Positions 33,533-44,122 of a stretch of 64,000 nt of DNA are shown here, piece after piece. Origin of the DNA: Liolophura sinensis. Taxonomy: Eukaryota > Mollusca > Polyplacophora > Chitonida > Chitonidae. Every line of letters begins with the position of its first letter. The first letter of the stretch is position 1. The translations under genes and the position numbers were made by a program. Location: positions 17,184,017 to 17,248,016 of the forward strand of contig NC_088307.1 of the NCBI RefSeq assembly GCF_032854445.1. Reading direction: 5' to 3'. Below the pieces are notes generated by a model. It made no database searches, had not been told where the DNA came from, and saw nothing but the letters and a program-made list of their open reading frames with translations.

Positions 33533-34396
33533 TTATATGCCACTAGGTGTACAATGGTCTGATTCATCATTATCAATGCAGTCGCCTTGAGTAAACATTT
33601 GTGTAAGAAATGTATCTTGTAAGTCCGTTACTGTGTTTTTGCCGTTATCAGAAAGTTTGTTTGACATAGACCTCGTTACAGCACAAGAGGGATACAAATC
33701 TGGAATTTCTTTCTCAACAGGATCAACAGTTTGATTTAAACAAGGTTTATCAGTCACAATAGGATTAACCATTACTTTGTCACCAGCAAGATCATTGCCA
33801 AGTAGTAGATGAATTCCTTTAAAAGGCAAAGTAGGCCTAATGCCGACAGTAACAGGACCCGAAATAATATCTGATGACAAGTAAGCTTTGTGAAGAGGCA
33901 CAGATTCAAATTCAGCAGAGCTTACACCTCTAATTAATACATTTGATCCAGAATATGACTCATCAGAAAATGGCAAAACATCTTGTAACAATAAAGACTG
34001 AGAAGCTCCAGTATCTCTTAATACCCCGATCTTTGTATCACAAGACATGTCACTTTTAAGTGAGACTTTACCGTCACAAATAAATGGCTCAAAAACCTTC
34101 ATAACATTATCCTGTGAATTCTGTGTACAATCTACTGGTGGAGTCTTAACATAATCAAATGCATCAACATTGTTCACTATATCAAACTTTTTAGAAGTAA
34201 CACACAAACCAGTAGGCTTGGGGCCACCCTCCTGTTCTTGCCTTCTCTTTAAAGCATAACAATTTGATGTGACATGGCCTTTTCCTACAAAAATTACATG
34301 TAACCCTGCTAAACTGTCTATCAGCAAATGTATGGTCAGACCTTCGTTGAGTAGTGTTCCAATTAACAGGTCTTCTTTGATCACCTGATTTGTCAA
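33533..34396 (-). pseudogene. Family A zinc-knuckle end and aspartic protease
   Basis: The first ~35 codons are out-of-frame overlap with gag. Then GKGHVTSNC completes the CCHC knuckle begun in the gag frame (CNFC). The protease active site DTGAS lies at 34015-34001, with a downstream LLLGNDLAGD flap-like segment. The stop at 33533 and a short gap separate it from integrase. Confidence 0.82.
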
Positions 34397-35222
34397 AATT
34401 TTGAGCCTGTTTCGGTGGGCCTGAATTTGAGTTAAATGAACCGCTGGAAAAGGGTTGAGGCTTTCTAAATGTAGACGGCTTTTTCTGAAATGAGATCTTA
34501 TGTGTAACCGTGTATGTATCGGCCATAGTGGCTGCTGCTTCTAATGTATCAGCCTCTTTGTCCTCAATGAAAGTTCTGACATCATCATTAATAAACCTTT
34601 TAAAGTCTTCAATCAGAATGATCTGTTTCAACTTTTCATAATCATTACCTACGCTTTTAGCATAACACCACCGCTCAAACAATTGTTCCTTCTGTCTAGC
34701 AAATTCAATGTAAGTCTGATCTCTTTTCTCAAAATTTCTAAATTTCTGCCGATAGGCCTCTGGCACAAGCTCATATCTTTTTAAGATAACATCTTTCACA
34801 AAATCATAATCTGCAGCCTGTTCTGTTGATAACTCTGTGTATATATCCATAGCTTTGCCAGTTAACACACTCTGTAAAAGGGTAGTCCAAAACCTTTTAG
34901 GCCACTCTAAATTCTGAGCAGTCTTCTCAAACTGTAGAAAATATTTATCTACATCAGTTTCACGAAATTGTGGCACCAATCTTATGTTTCTAGCGACGTC
35001 AAATTTTGGAGGCATATCAGAAAAACTTAAGCCAGACCTATCTCCTTCTAGTTTACTAGCTTCAATTTCGCTTTGAAGTCTCAATTTCTCCAATTCGAAC
35101 ACTCTTTCATTTTCCCTTTCTCTAAACAACCTTTCTTTTTCATTTTCTTTTTCTTTAAATAATCTTTCATCTTCCTTTTCTTTAAACAGTCTTTCTTTTT
35201 CATTTTCTTTCTCTTTAAACAA
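34191..35222 (-). pseudogene. Family A gag (main part)
   Basis: The N-terminal part is a charged coiled-coil built of 11-residue repeats of the KEKENEKERLF type, visible in DNA as a short tandem repeat at 35105-35235. It is followed by a capsid-like helical region (WPKRFWTTLLQSVLTGKA, YRQKFRNFEKRDQ, FARQKEQLFERW) resembling the SCAN-like gag seen in some animal Ty3/gypsy elements. It ends in a basic Ser/Gln-rich region and the first half of a CCHC knuckle. A frameshift in the knuckle breaks the protein. Confidence 0.8.
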
Positions 35223-35226
35223 TCTT

Positions 35227-35499
35227 TCATTTTCCTTTTTCCTTCAGTTCTAACTCCTTCAGTTTTATTACGGTGGAATCATCGCCCTCAGGCCTGTACG
35301 CATCTAATGCACTTTCATCAAACTCCTGTAATTCTACCAAACACTTAGCAATACTAAACTGCATATCTTTCTTGCGTAAGGATCTTTTGATATTAAGATT
35401 CAGGTACTTGCTTAAAGCATACAAATCATTCTTATTTAGCACATCAAAAATGTCCTGATCTGGCTCTTCCATAAACTCGTCGGGTTTAAAATCCGACAT
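35227..35499 (-). pseudogene. Family A gag N-terminus
   Basis: Starts at ATG 35499, 99 bp downstream of the PBS, with MSDFKPDEFMEEPDQD and a helix-rich segment (LKKNDLYALSKYL-like). A frameshift at about 35225 separates it from the coiled-coil part, since the KEKG end reads into KEKEN in the adjacent frame. Confidence 0.78.
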
Positions 35500-35597
35500 G
35501 ATGAATAAAATCTGCTGGAAAAATTTACTACAAAGTCAAAGACTAGAAAAATGACACAACTTACACAAAATCCTTTCAATTCAAATTCAAATTCACT

Positions 35598-35614
35598 TCC
35601 CGGACAAGCCCCCA
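35598..35614 (-). promoter_or_regulatory. Family A primer binding site (tRNA-Pro-like)
   Basis: Minus-strand TGGGGGCTTGTCCGGGA, three bases inside the LTR end. Identical to the copy at 30869-30885. Confidence 0.8.
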
Positions 35615-35617
35615 ATT

Positions 35618-36379
35618 TGTTACGACCCAAACTGTCTGTATTATAAAGAGATGGCTTGTTCGAAATACACGACAGTTTAGCCGCACAAAAAAGTAACCAA
35701 AACCAGCAGACATTATTTTACAACAATTTATTAGCTTTAACAAGAACAGATAACAAGACTTTTACAAATACTAAAGTACTTAAGTTTGACAAGAAAGGAT
35801 AGCAGTATCTATACAAATACTAAAGTACTTACATGTACAACGGTGTCAAGCCCAAACCGACGCATATATTCCACAATATATATATCACACAGGCATAAAT
35901 TCTCAGAGGCAAATTCACAAAAGGGAAAATCCACAGTATAACTGAGTGTATGACAAAATATACACAAAATTCCACAGACAGGGTCCGTGTACTTATAGGC
36001 ACTGTGTATACAAGAGTACAAATTAAACATACAAGTTCAGACTGAACAAGTGCTCGGTGGAGATAGGATATAACAACGCCAGAGGCTATAAAGACACCAA
36101 AATTCAGCACTAAAGGCCTACTAAAGTAACACACAGCGAAAGCATCCAAAACTCTCAGTAATTCTCCTTTCTCCGTTCTCCGTTCTCTCCCGTCTTATAT
36201 AGCCTGGTGGAATTGTCTAGAATAAGAAAATTCCTGATCACTTGATGTAAACAAACACACCCCGAACTGAGCGCATTCTGGAATATTCTAAGGTAGAGGC
36301 AGACAGCAGGCGCTGAACTCAGCGTATGTAAACAGTGGCAAACTAAATTTAGAAACTGACGGCAGTCGTGCACATAACA
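35618..36379 (-). repeat. Family A LTR 3 (5' LTR)
   Basis: 762 bp, minus orientation, from TGTTATGTGCAC at 36379 to GTAACA at 35618. Contains a TATATAAG-type box near 36195-36205. It is the most complete LTR of the family here. Confidence 0.9.
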
Positions 36380-36577
36380 ACATGTATATCCGTATTATGT
36401 AATACATTGTTTAATATTATATAACATTTGCACCGCTTATTTACAAGTATATAAATGTCTTTAATATTTAATAATAATATTCGACAAACCGTAAATTATA
36501 TAATATTCGATAATCGTACTTATGAATCAGTACGTACATGTAATACAATTTACCTAAATGTCTTACGCTGGGACACC
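36380..36577. other. Spacer between family A and family B LTRs
   Basis: Very AT-rich. If the family B LTR ends at 36578, this is either flanking DNA or the start of another family B leader (minus-strand GGTGTCCCAGCG directly after the LTR end looks like a possible primer site). No coding. Confidence 0.35.
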
Positions 36578-37267
36578 TGTTACTTACCTGTAATAAGAAA
36601 TACGAAGCCAGTCAGTCAATTATCGAGCACACAAGTGGAAGTGAAGTCCTACCACTCTGTGCCCGACTTTATAGCTGACCGACGTGGCAACGTATTCACA
36701 GAACAGGCAAGAACAAGTGTCTCCACGGACGACCGTAACCTTGTACAGGCGCCCTAGAGAGCGGCCCTTTCTATACATGTACGCTCCCGCTAATCGGGTT
36801 AATCCTCTACCCCGAGTCATTCATAATGACTCGGTAGCAGATGGCTATCCCGACCACAGGAGCGCGTACATACAATCTTTAAACATGTAGGTAAATATAC
36901 GGTATATTCTATATAAGTAAATAGGTGTATCATATTGATTTACATACACACCAAATGATAAATTTCATTATTAATTTAATACAGTGGTATGCCCTATGAC
37001 GTAAGTAAGTAATACATGGAGTAATGTGTGAATATAATATAACTTAAATAACATACAGTGAAATGGTGTGTGCATGCTGTGACTTGCATGTACACACCTT
37101 ATCTTATACAATTCTATCGGTCTGAATAAGGGCTAATACATATATCAAATAATACAAACAATACTGTCAATATAATATAACAAATAAATAATGTGATTAT
37201 ACATGTAATGAATCATATAAACAACATGGTCAATATATAAATAATCGTGATTATGTAACCTATAACA
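36578..37267 (-). repeat. Family B 3' LTR (probable)
   Basis: Minus strand: starts TGTTATAGG right after a purine-rich tract (aaggaggaaa) and ends AAGTAACA, giving inverted TGTTA/TAACA ends and 690 bp. It has a TATAAA box at 36673-36668 and a 10-bp inverted repeat (CCGAGTCATT / AATGACTCGG) at 36812-36834 upstream of it. The outer boundary at 36578 is inferred from the TAACA end only, because no second LTR is available. Confidence 0.6.
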
Positions 37268-37285
37268 TTTCCTCCTTGGTAAAAA
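37268..37285 (-). promoter_or_regulatory. Family B polypurine tract
   Basis: Minus-strand accaaggaggaaa lies immediately before TGTTATAGG. It supports the LTR start at 37267. Confidence 0.65.
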
Positions 37286-37343
37286 AAATGTTTGGTCCTC
37301 CAAACTCAATATGTCTAGTATTAGGACACTACTCAGTATATGT

Positions 37344-37775
37344 TTACAGTAATTCTGATGTTAGATTTCCATGGTTCATGAAAGGTGCAGATGGCACATT
37401 AGGATATATCTCATTTTGAGATTTATCCAGGGCTTGGGAAAACCCGTTATGGGTTAATATTATATTTGCAAAAAATGTATTGTTCAAAATTTTCCGAATT
37501 TTACCTGCTTTCAAAATATTGATTTCAATATGGGCAGGAATTTTAAAATTTGTTTTTGTCGATTTATTGATAACACTCCAATTCTGCCAGTTAACACGTA
37601 ATTGAGGGCGAAGCGAACCAATTACATGCATGTTCATTATAGAAGTTGGAGGTGAAATGTTCCAGTATTCAGGACAAAAATGAAGGCTTATGAGATTGAC
37701 AGTCTCGCAATGATCAGCAGAGCATAGCTGAAGGCTAAGCACAGTCTTCTTAGATTTTGACAATAGTAGTGACAT
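37344..37775 (-). pseudogene. Family B env-like C-terminal tail region
   Basis: A 143-codon frame that overlaps the end of the transmembrane frame and would follow the membrane anchor after a frameshift. It starts with a basic stretch (LLSKSKKTVLSLQL). It continues as a compact, beta-rich looking segment with a few aromatic residues (PEYWNISPPTS, WQNWSV). It is not a typical short envelope tail and I do not recognise the domain. It ends about 75 bp before the LTR. Confidence 0.5.
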
Positions 37776-38500
37776 ATAAAGATACCAAGTGCAACGATAA
37801 TAACGGTAATGATTTGGTATACAACAAAGTTTAATATATCACAATCAGGGAACACATTCTGTGACGGGCTTTCAGCTTCTGTCCAATCAAATGACGGTAA
37901 ATCACTTGATGCGAATGCTTTGGCAGCTTTTGGGTCTTGTATCGGTATAAAAGCAGCAGCCAAAGCACGCAGTTTAAATATTGTCCCTATGAGAGCTATG
38001 CTCGAAACAGAGGCTATGGTTAACGCGATATGTGTCAAGACTGCATTGAATCCAAAATAGTTGTTCAAGGCAATCTCGCCTGCCATTAAAGGTTCGGACA
38101 ATGACTTGAAGATTATTTTATCCTTTTTTGTTAGAGTTTTGGAGAACGAATTCTGAAAGAAAGTTATTTTAGGAGAATTGGTTTCAATAGCCCTAGGATA
38201 CAGGGTATCACCTCTTATTGACGTGTGGTTTACGGGTGCTAGAAAGTTTTGAATGAGTGCTAAATTCACTGGATGTAAGACTGTAATTTCCGATGACGAG
38301 TTGTCACAGGCTTTTAAACGAGGAGCTATATATATTTCTTGTAAGTCAATTGAACAGTCACAGGGTACTGTCATGACACAAAAGAAACATCCTTTTATCA
38401 TTTTCGGCCCTTCATTACAGTCAAGTGCGACAAGTTTATTGTCGTACACGATCATTGAAGTTGGTGAGACAGGAATTATATGAGGCCTGATGACATCCAT
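37688..38500 (-). pseudogene. Family B env-like protein, membrane-proximal part
   Basis: A cysteine-containing ectodomain region (GCFFCVMTVPCDC) with an N-glycosylation sequon (NHTS). One hydrophobic stretch lies in the middle (ALTIASVSSIALIGTIF). A classical membrane anchor near the end (IITVIIVALGIFICHYY) is followed by basic residues. It is entered from the upstream env frame by a frameshift near 38500 and left by another near 37760. As it stands it is broken. Confidence 0.65.
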
Positions 38501-38850
38501 AACGAACCTGAAGTCACAAAGTTCGTGTACTTTTTGGCTTTATCGTTGTCAAACAGGGCAGTGATACAAGAACGTGATGTGGAGGATTTCAATTGGGGTA
38601 TAAAGTGACAGTGAACTGACTGAGAAAAGCGACAGGGAGTAAGATCAGAGGACCGAAACTCATTGTAATGTTTCTTATCTTGAGAAATTGCAGAATACTG
38701 AGGAAGATCTAATAATTGTGTTGCGTGTTGACTTGAACTGTTGATGGCTACAGGAAAGGATTGAACATGATAGAGAGTCATTGGTGACATGAGAGACGTT
38801 AAAGGATAGCGGACTGTGATATACAAAGAGGAGTGGTGACGCGTATACAC
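38476..38850 (-). pseudogene. Family B env-like protein, middle frame
   Basis: Open segment linking the N-terminal frame (ending near 38870) and the membrane-proximal frame (starting near 38500). Rich in Ser and Thr with several Cys. It is recognisable as env only by position, since each end meets its neighbour at a frameshift. Confidence 0.5.
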
Positions 38851-39766
38851 GTAACTGTTTTCTTTGTATGGATGTGTAGAATCTGTGTGAACTAATGTGT
38901 ACTTTGGGGTGCTTAATTCGTAAAAGACGCGTTATGTCTCTTACTGTTTTTGAAATAACGGTAGGTTTTAAAAGTGAGGGAGATAATTTACCTTCGACAA
39001 GGCTATGTACTCCCTCTTTTAGTGTAAATAGTTCATTTTCAACATCTATGATTTTACTGATTTGATCAGTTAAAACTGCAGACATGGCGTTGTATGCTTC
39101 TGCCCATGACTGCTGAGATTTAATTAATTGTGCGGCCACAAGATTTATGGAAGCATGATTTGATGTCATGCCGTTCACGACATTATCTATGCGTGAATTT
39201 GCAGTGGCCATAAATGATGTCAGATGACGTTCTTGTTGTGTAATAGAGTGAGCAATTTTATTGTTTCTTTTTGAGATGGCTGTGATGTGCCTTGCTAAAA
39301 TTTTAACATCATCTATAGTTGCCGTACCAAAAAGAGACTTAGAAAATTGCCCAATAAAAGGCAAGAGACTCCGCGTAGATCTTTGGCTAGGTGGTCCAAG
39401 TTCAATGCTTTGGTGAGGTATCAATTTATTTATGTGATGAATACTTGCATTTATTTGTTCTGCCACCCTGTCTCGTAAGGAATTCATGTGACCAAGCATA
39501 TTTCTAAGCAATGGGCATCCCTTATCGTTTGAATGACATATCTGCAAACTTGGCATTTTGACTGGGTGTGGCAGATTTATCTGGTAAGTGTGATACCAAT
39601 AATCTGGAGAAAAATGGATTGTTCCCTTACTTTGGAACACAACGCCATAATTTATCCTCTGTGCGACGGATGGTTCAGCCGCTGCTAACGTACCGAAAAG
39701 GGACATCAACGTTGCAAGACACACTAGACTCATCCAGGTTATTCTTCCACTTCCTACAAGAAACAA
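38675..39766 (-). pseudogene. Family B env-like protein, N-terminal and fusion-peptide part
   Basis: Starts at ATG 39766 with a hydrophobic signal-like segment (residues ~10-30). A dibasic cleavage-type motif RSTR at residues 129-132 is followed by a hydrophobic Gly-containing stretch (LLPFIGQFSKSLFGTAT). A long helical region with heptad character (~155-260) comes next. This layout matches the F-protein-like envelopes of insect errantiviruses and baculoviruses, as known from those families. The frame is lost around 38870. Several NxS/T sequons are visible (NASI, NDSL). No intact protein is encoded. Confidence 0.68.
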
Positions 39767-39951
39767 AATTCGAGTGAGTTTCCGATGTGAAGGGTAACGT
39801 TAAGCCCTTCTAGCACTATATTTAAATGGATAGTCACAAGAACGAAACGAAAGTGAAGTAGGGAAGAATAACCGAATTGTTCTAGTGTCGTTTGAACGAA
39901 CCGTACCGCGATAATTAGGAATAAATTTTATGGTTGTGTTATCTATTTTGT

Positions 39952-40704
39952 TCAGTATCGACGTTTACGACGTCTTCGTCTTTGGGTTTGCTTTGTATGG
40001 AATTGCCTTTTAACGTCATCCGAAATATTTTCAGAAGGTTCCCATGTTGCTTCTTTGATGGGATATCCTTTCCAATGAACGAGATACTGTTTCTTACCTT
40101 TATTCTTTCTGCTGCTTAGTAGTTTTTCTACTGGATAGGATATGTCATCAGATCCTTCATTGCTTGTAGCGTCTGTACTTACCTTTTTAGCCATAGCTTC
40201 GCTTGGTTGGTTTTTAGGCCTTGCAACTATGTTTTCCAGACTTTTGTCTGGGTCAAGGTAAGCCTTTAGTCGATTTGCATGGACAGGAGCTTTGAGTTCC
40301 ACAATGTCGGTGCATCTCCGCAATCTATACGTGTTGGACGAACCCACCCATGTCACATAGTAAGGACCATCATGCTTCTTATGTAGTTTGCTTGATAACC
40401 CTTTTGGTACTTTTGGCGTGAACAGCATTACCAAATCGTTTAATTTGAATATTGGAACAGCTGTGTTCTCGTCATATTTTTCCTTGCTTTTTGCCTTTTT
40501 ATTTGCATCGTTGTCTTGTGCAATTTTGGTTGCAATTTTCAAGTTATGCATGACGTTTTCAATGTGCGTTTTGGCATCATTTCCAAGCGTCTTCTCAGGG
40601 AGCAAGGAAACGTCAATGGGTAAATTCATTTCCTTCGAAAACAAAATATAGAATGGCGAGTACTCGGTTGGTTGGGTACATGGGCTCATTCGAAAAGCCA
40701 TCAT
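39952..40704 (-). pseudogene. Family B integrase C-terminus with chromodomain
   Basis: A 250-codon frame. The first part continues the integrase (YSPFYILFSKEMNLPIDV). A GPY/F-like module follows at residues ~111-120 (HDGPYYVTWV). A chromodomain occupies residues ~188-232 (about 40143-40009), with YLVHWKGYP and ATWEPSENI carrying the aromatic residues typical of the fold. It ends in a run of Arg and Lys. In chromoviruses this domain directs integration to modified chromatin (established knowledge). Confidence 0.85.
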
Positions 40705-42363
40705 TATGCTTGGAATGAGCTCTGGCCAGTTCTGTTGATCTGCTTCACAGTACGTTCTGAGACATTGCTTTATTGTGCTGTTTGTTCTCTCACAAACACT
40801 GTTTCATTGGGGATGATAACTGCTAGTATGGTGCCTTGTTACTTGGAAGAGTCCACAGATTGCGTTGACAAGATTACTCATGAAATTCTTACCTCTGTCT
40901 GAAACGAGAGTGCGTGGGGCGCCGTATCGAGTGAAAATTTCATTGTAAAGGACGTTTGCAATTTCGCTTGCTTGTTGCGTTTTTAATGGAAATGCTTCCG
41001 TCCATCGTGAGAAACTGTCTACCAGTAACAGTATGTACTGATAGCCGTCTGCTGTTTTCGTTAGTGGGCCCATGATATCCATATGCCAACTGGAGAAGGT
41101 TGATTCTACCGGTAAAGGCATAAGTGGAGCATGTTTATGTTTTCGATGGGATTTTGCTCTTTGACAAGCTACGCATGACTTTATGTAATCCCCAACATCT
41201 TGGTACATGTTTCGCCAGTAATACCTTTCCCTAATGGCTTGATGAGTTCTGTCTCTTCCTAAGTGTGAACCGCCTGCTAAACCATCATGGAAAGATAGCA
41301 AAACGTCTTCTCGCAGCACTTTGGGCAATGCCAGTTGGGACACTAACTTGTCACTTGACACTTGAGGTTTTGCTCTTTTTTGATAGAAATGGTATAACAA
41401 ACCATCTATCAAAGCGTAATAGTTTGATTCCGAAACTATTCTGTCAGCTTTTGGTTTGTTTTCTGGAAGGATATTCTCTGACAAGTATATGATCATATCT
41501 GCAAATTCTTCATCTTCTTTCTGAAGGGTAATTATATCGTTCTTTGATTGATCTTCCATTCGTGCTGGCTGAGTTTGAGTAGCATCTATGGTTGCTACTT
41601 TTTTATGATTTAGTTGGTCGTAAAAGAATTCGACCTCAGTTAATTCTGGAGACGTATCTATCTGGGCTATCGGTGAAGGTATATCCAGCAAATCTTCAGT
41701 ATTGCACTGATCTTTGACGTCATTATACGCCCTCCTTGATAAAGCGTCCGCATTAGTATTTGCAATACCTGGTTTGTGAACGATATCAAAGTTATATTGT
41801 TCAAGTCGAACCGCCCATCTGGCTAAGCGGCCTGTGAAATGATTGGAATTCCGTAAGCAGGACAGTGCTTTATGATCTGTGACCACCGTAAACTTAGCAT
41901 TTGCCAAATATATATGAAAGTGATTTATTCCTTCTATGACTGCCAAGCATTCTAAATCGGATACACACCACTTCTTTTCGAATCCTTTCAAGGATCTACC
42001 ACCATATGCTACAACACGCTCTCTACCATTCTCATCACGCTGTCCAAGGATATATCCTAATGCATAACCAGATGCATCTGTTGTGAGAATGAATGGTTTT
42101 TGCATGTCGGGGTAAGCTAGTACAGGCGGGGATGTCATTGCGAGTTTTAGACTTTCAAATGCCTGTTTTCGTTCCGGTGACCAATCGAAAGATTTGTCTT
42201 TTTGAAGAAGTTGCGACAAGGGGGCTGCTATTTTGGAATAGTTTAGTATAAATCTTCTGTAGTAATTGCAAAGTCCTAAAAAAACTCCGCACGTCTTTCT
42301 GATTTTGGGGAGTCGGAAAAGAACGTACCGCGTCTGTTTTCTGCAGATCCACCTTAACGCCAT
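40705..42363 (-). pseudogene. Family B RNase H and integrase
   Basis: RNase H: TTDASGYALGYILGQ, DLECLAVIEGI, TDHKALSCLRN and NTNADALSRR. Integrase: H2C2 finger (GGSHLGRDRTHQAI ... CVACQ), core motifs WHMDIMGPL and SDRGKNFMSN, and SSYHPQ. An in-frame TGA at about 40804-40806 then interrupts before CERTN, which carries the catalytic Glu. A frameshift near 42300 separates this stretch from the RT. Confidence 0.88.
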
Positions 42364-42613
42364 CTTTCGTCAAGACGTGTCCGAGGTAGTGGACCTTTGC
42401 AACAGCAAAGTTACACTTCGATGGCTTTAAGGTGAGGTGTGCTTGTCGCAATTGATTAAACACCTCATCTAAATGTTTCAGATGTTCTTTAAATGATCTA
42501 CTAAAAACAAGAATGTCATCAACATAGACCAGTTGAGTCCTCTGAGGGCCCTGGACATGACCATTTGGAAACTTGCTGGTGCGTTCATAAGACCGAACGG
42601 CATGTGCCGCCAT
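42155..42613 (-). pseudogene. Family B RT, C-terminal half
   Basis: The RT catalytic motif YVDD lies at 42526-42515. It is followed by HLKHLDEVFNQLRQAHLTLK, KCNFAVAKVHYLGHVLT and FPTPQNQKDVRSF, the usual RT palm and thumb landmarks of Ty3/gypsy. The frame fails near 42300, where the connection to RNase H continues in another frame. Confidence 0.88.
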
Positions 42614-43000
42614 TGGTACACACCGCTGTGGGTCACAAAGGCTGCTTTGTGGGCGGTCTCAGGGTCCATAGGAATCTGCCAAAAACCGGAAGCTAAATCT
42701 AGCACTGAGAATATCTGGGCTTGAGACTGGCCGACAGCATCGAAAACATCTTCAATGCGGGGAAGAGGGAATGACATAGGCTTGGTGATACTATTTAAAC
42801 GCCTGTAGTCTACAGCAAAACGGTACTCACCTGTTTTCTTTTTCACCATAACGATTGGACTTTGTCACGGTGAGGATGAAGGCTCTATTATTCCATGTTG
42901 GAACATTTCGTCAATTTGTTTGTCTACCTCGGTTTTGATTTCGTGGGTTGTCCGATATGGTTGTCTTCGAACAGGCATACCATCACCTGTTTCTATCCGG
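42478..43000 (-). pseudogene. Family B RT, N-terminal half
   Basis: From about 43000 the translation shows QPYRTT and GIIEPSSSP, then a TGA at about 42869 where a Trp is expected (SPWQSP-type motif). It continues with RFAVDYRRLN, SVLDLASGFWQIP and HMPFGLMNAPASF. A frameshift near 42545 separates it from the YVDD half. Confidence 0.85.
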
Positions 43001-43859
43001 TGATGATATAGGGCGGTCGAACCAATTCAGATAGATCAGAGGCAAACACATCTCTGTTTTTGTTAAGAAACATTCGTAATGTGTCTTTTTCTTTTTCTGA
43101 TAACTCGGAATTGTTGAGAGGTATGTTTAATGGTTCACTTACCTTTTTTTGTATGGGAATGGTTTGGCGATGTTCTTGTTTCACATCTACATCAGATGCA
43201 ATAGCCATGACTCTATTTTTCTGTATAGTTATTTCTTTGTTGGTGGGATTCATGATTCTTATGAAACCTTTGTTTTCAATAACTTTCACCAAGCATCGTG
43301 CTCCAGCTATATGCTGTTTGGTTGGTAAAGATGACAATGGTTCTTTGAGAACAATAGTGCCATTTTTTCTCTTTGGCAAGTTAACCAAAATTTCTTGCTC
43401 ATGATTTGGAGGGATGGTAACAGTTGTTGATGCTTTAGCGTACGTTGAGCTTGTTTGTATTGCCTGAACACTATTTTTGTAAGGCAGATACAATGTGTTG
43501 TCTGCCATGTTTATATTAGCTGAGTTGGCTGTGAGAAAATCAATGCCTAAGATGAGGGAGGTATGCAAATTGGAAGTGACATGAAAAATCTGTGATATTG
43601 TAACGCTACCTATGGTTATAGTAAGGGAAATGGTACCTAAAACAGGAAGTGGGTGGTTGCTTACTCCCACTATTTTAGAGATAGATGGCTGTGAGAGAGG
43701 AGGAAGAGTTTTATGTAAGAAGGATTCTGTAACACATGAGATTGCTGCACCTGTGTCTACAAGTGCGCTAATTCGTGCCTGACCTACTCTGACAAAAACA
43801 TTATTTTGTTGTATGGGCGCGATCAATTTTACGGTATTTCCTTTTACATTTGGTTGCAC
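42993..43859 (-). pseudogene. Family B aspartic protease region
   Basis: Active site VDTGAA at 43760-43743, a second strand SLILGIDFLTANSANI, and then a linker to RT (LFLNKNRDVFASDLSELV-like). The frame is lost near 43000, before the QPYR motif of RT. gag (43925 on) ends in a different frame just upstream, compatible with gag-pol frameshifting in the parent element. Confidence 0.85.
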
Positions 43860-43924
43860 TTGGTTCCTTGATAGTTTTGGACCTTTCCTATGCCTATCCC
43901 TAGGTAGCGACCTGTGGATAGGCG

Positions 43925-44121
43925 CTAATTCCTATCTGAATCTTTTGTCGTCACAGAGAATTGAGTAGTGACCATTTCGATGACATTTTGTGCAGTATGC
44001 ATCTTTAGCGACACAAACTGGTTTTGATTTACAGTTGAACTCACCACATTTACGACATTGTCCCTCTTGAAGTTGAGGTCACCATGGGCGTTGCTGTGGT
44101 TGTTGTGGCTGTGGTTGTGGG
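43925..44121 (-). pseudogene. Family B gag remnant, cysteine-rich nucleocapsid
   Basis: In one minus-strand frame the sequence shows CRKCGEFNC and then CTKCHRNGHYSILC, a zinc-knuckle-like cluster. It is followed by a TAG near 43930. Upstream sequence is cut at 44122, where family A RNase H sequence starts on the other strand. Confidence 0.6.
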
Positions 44122-44122
44122 T

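Larger units (their letters stand above)
30969..36379 (-). mobile_element. Family A LTR retrotransposon (Gmr1-like Ty3/gypsy), defective
   Basis: Minus-strand element: 5' LTR at 36379-35618, PBS at 35614-35598, gag 35499-34191, protease ~34310-33533, integrase 33484-32300, residual RT/RNase H to 31648, purine tract, and truncated 3' LTR 31517-30969. Integrase precedes RNase H, the order known for Gmr1-like elements (and for Ty1/copia) rather than for most Ty3/gypsy. At least four frameshifts or stops interrupt gag-pol and almost all of RT is deleted, so the copy cannot be autonomous. Confidence 0.85.
36578..44122 (-). mobile_element. Family B chromodomain Ty3/gypsy element with env-like region, defective
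   Basis: Order on the minus strand: partial gag zinc knuckle (44121-43925), protease (43859 on), RT (42990-42150), RNase H, integrase (to ~40740), GPY/F and chromodomain (40704-39952), env-like frames (39766-37344), purine tract, LTR. The 5' LTR and most of gag are missing, replaced at 44122 by family A sequence in the opposite orientation. Multiple stops and frameshifts disable every large protein. Combining an integrase chromodomain with an envelope-like gene is unusual. Confidence 0.82.
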
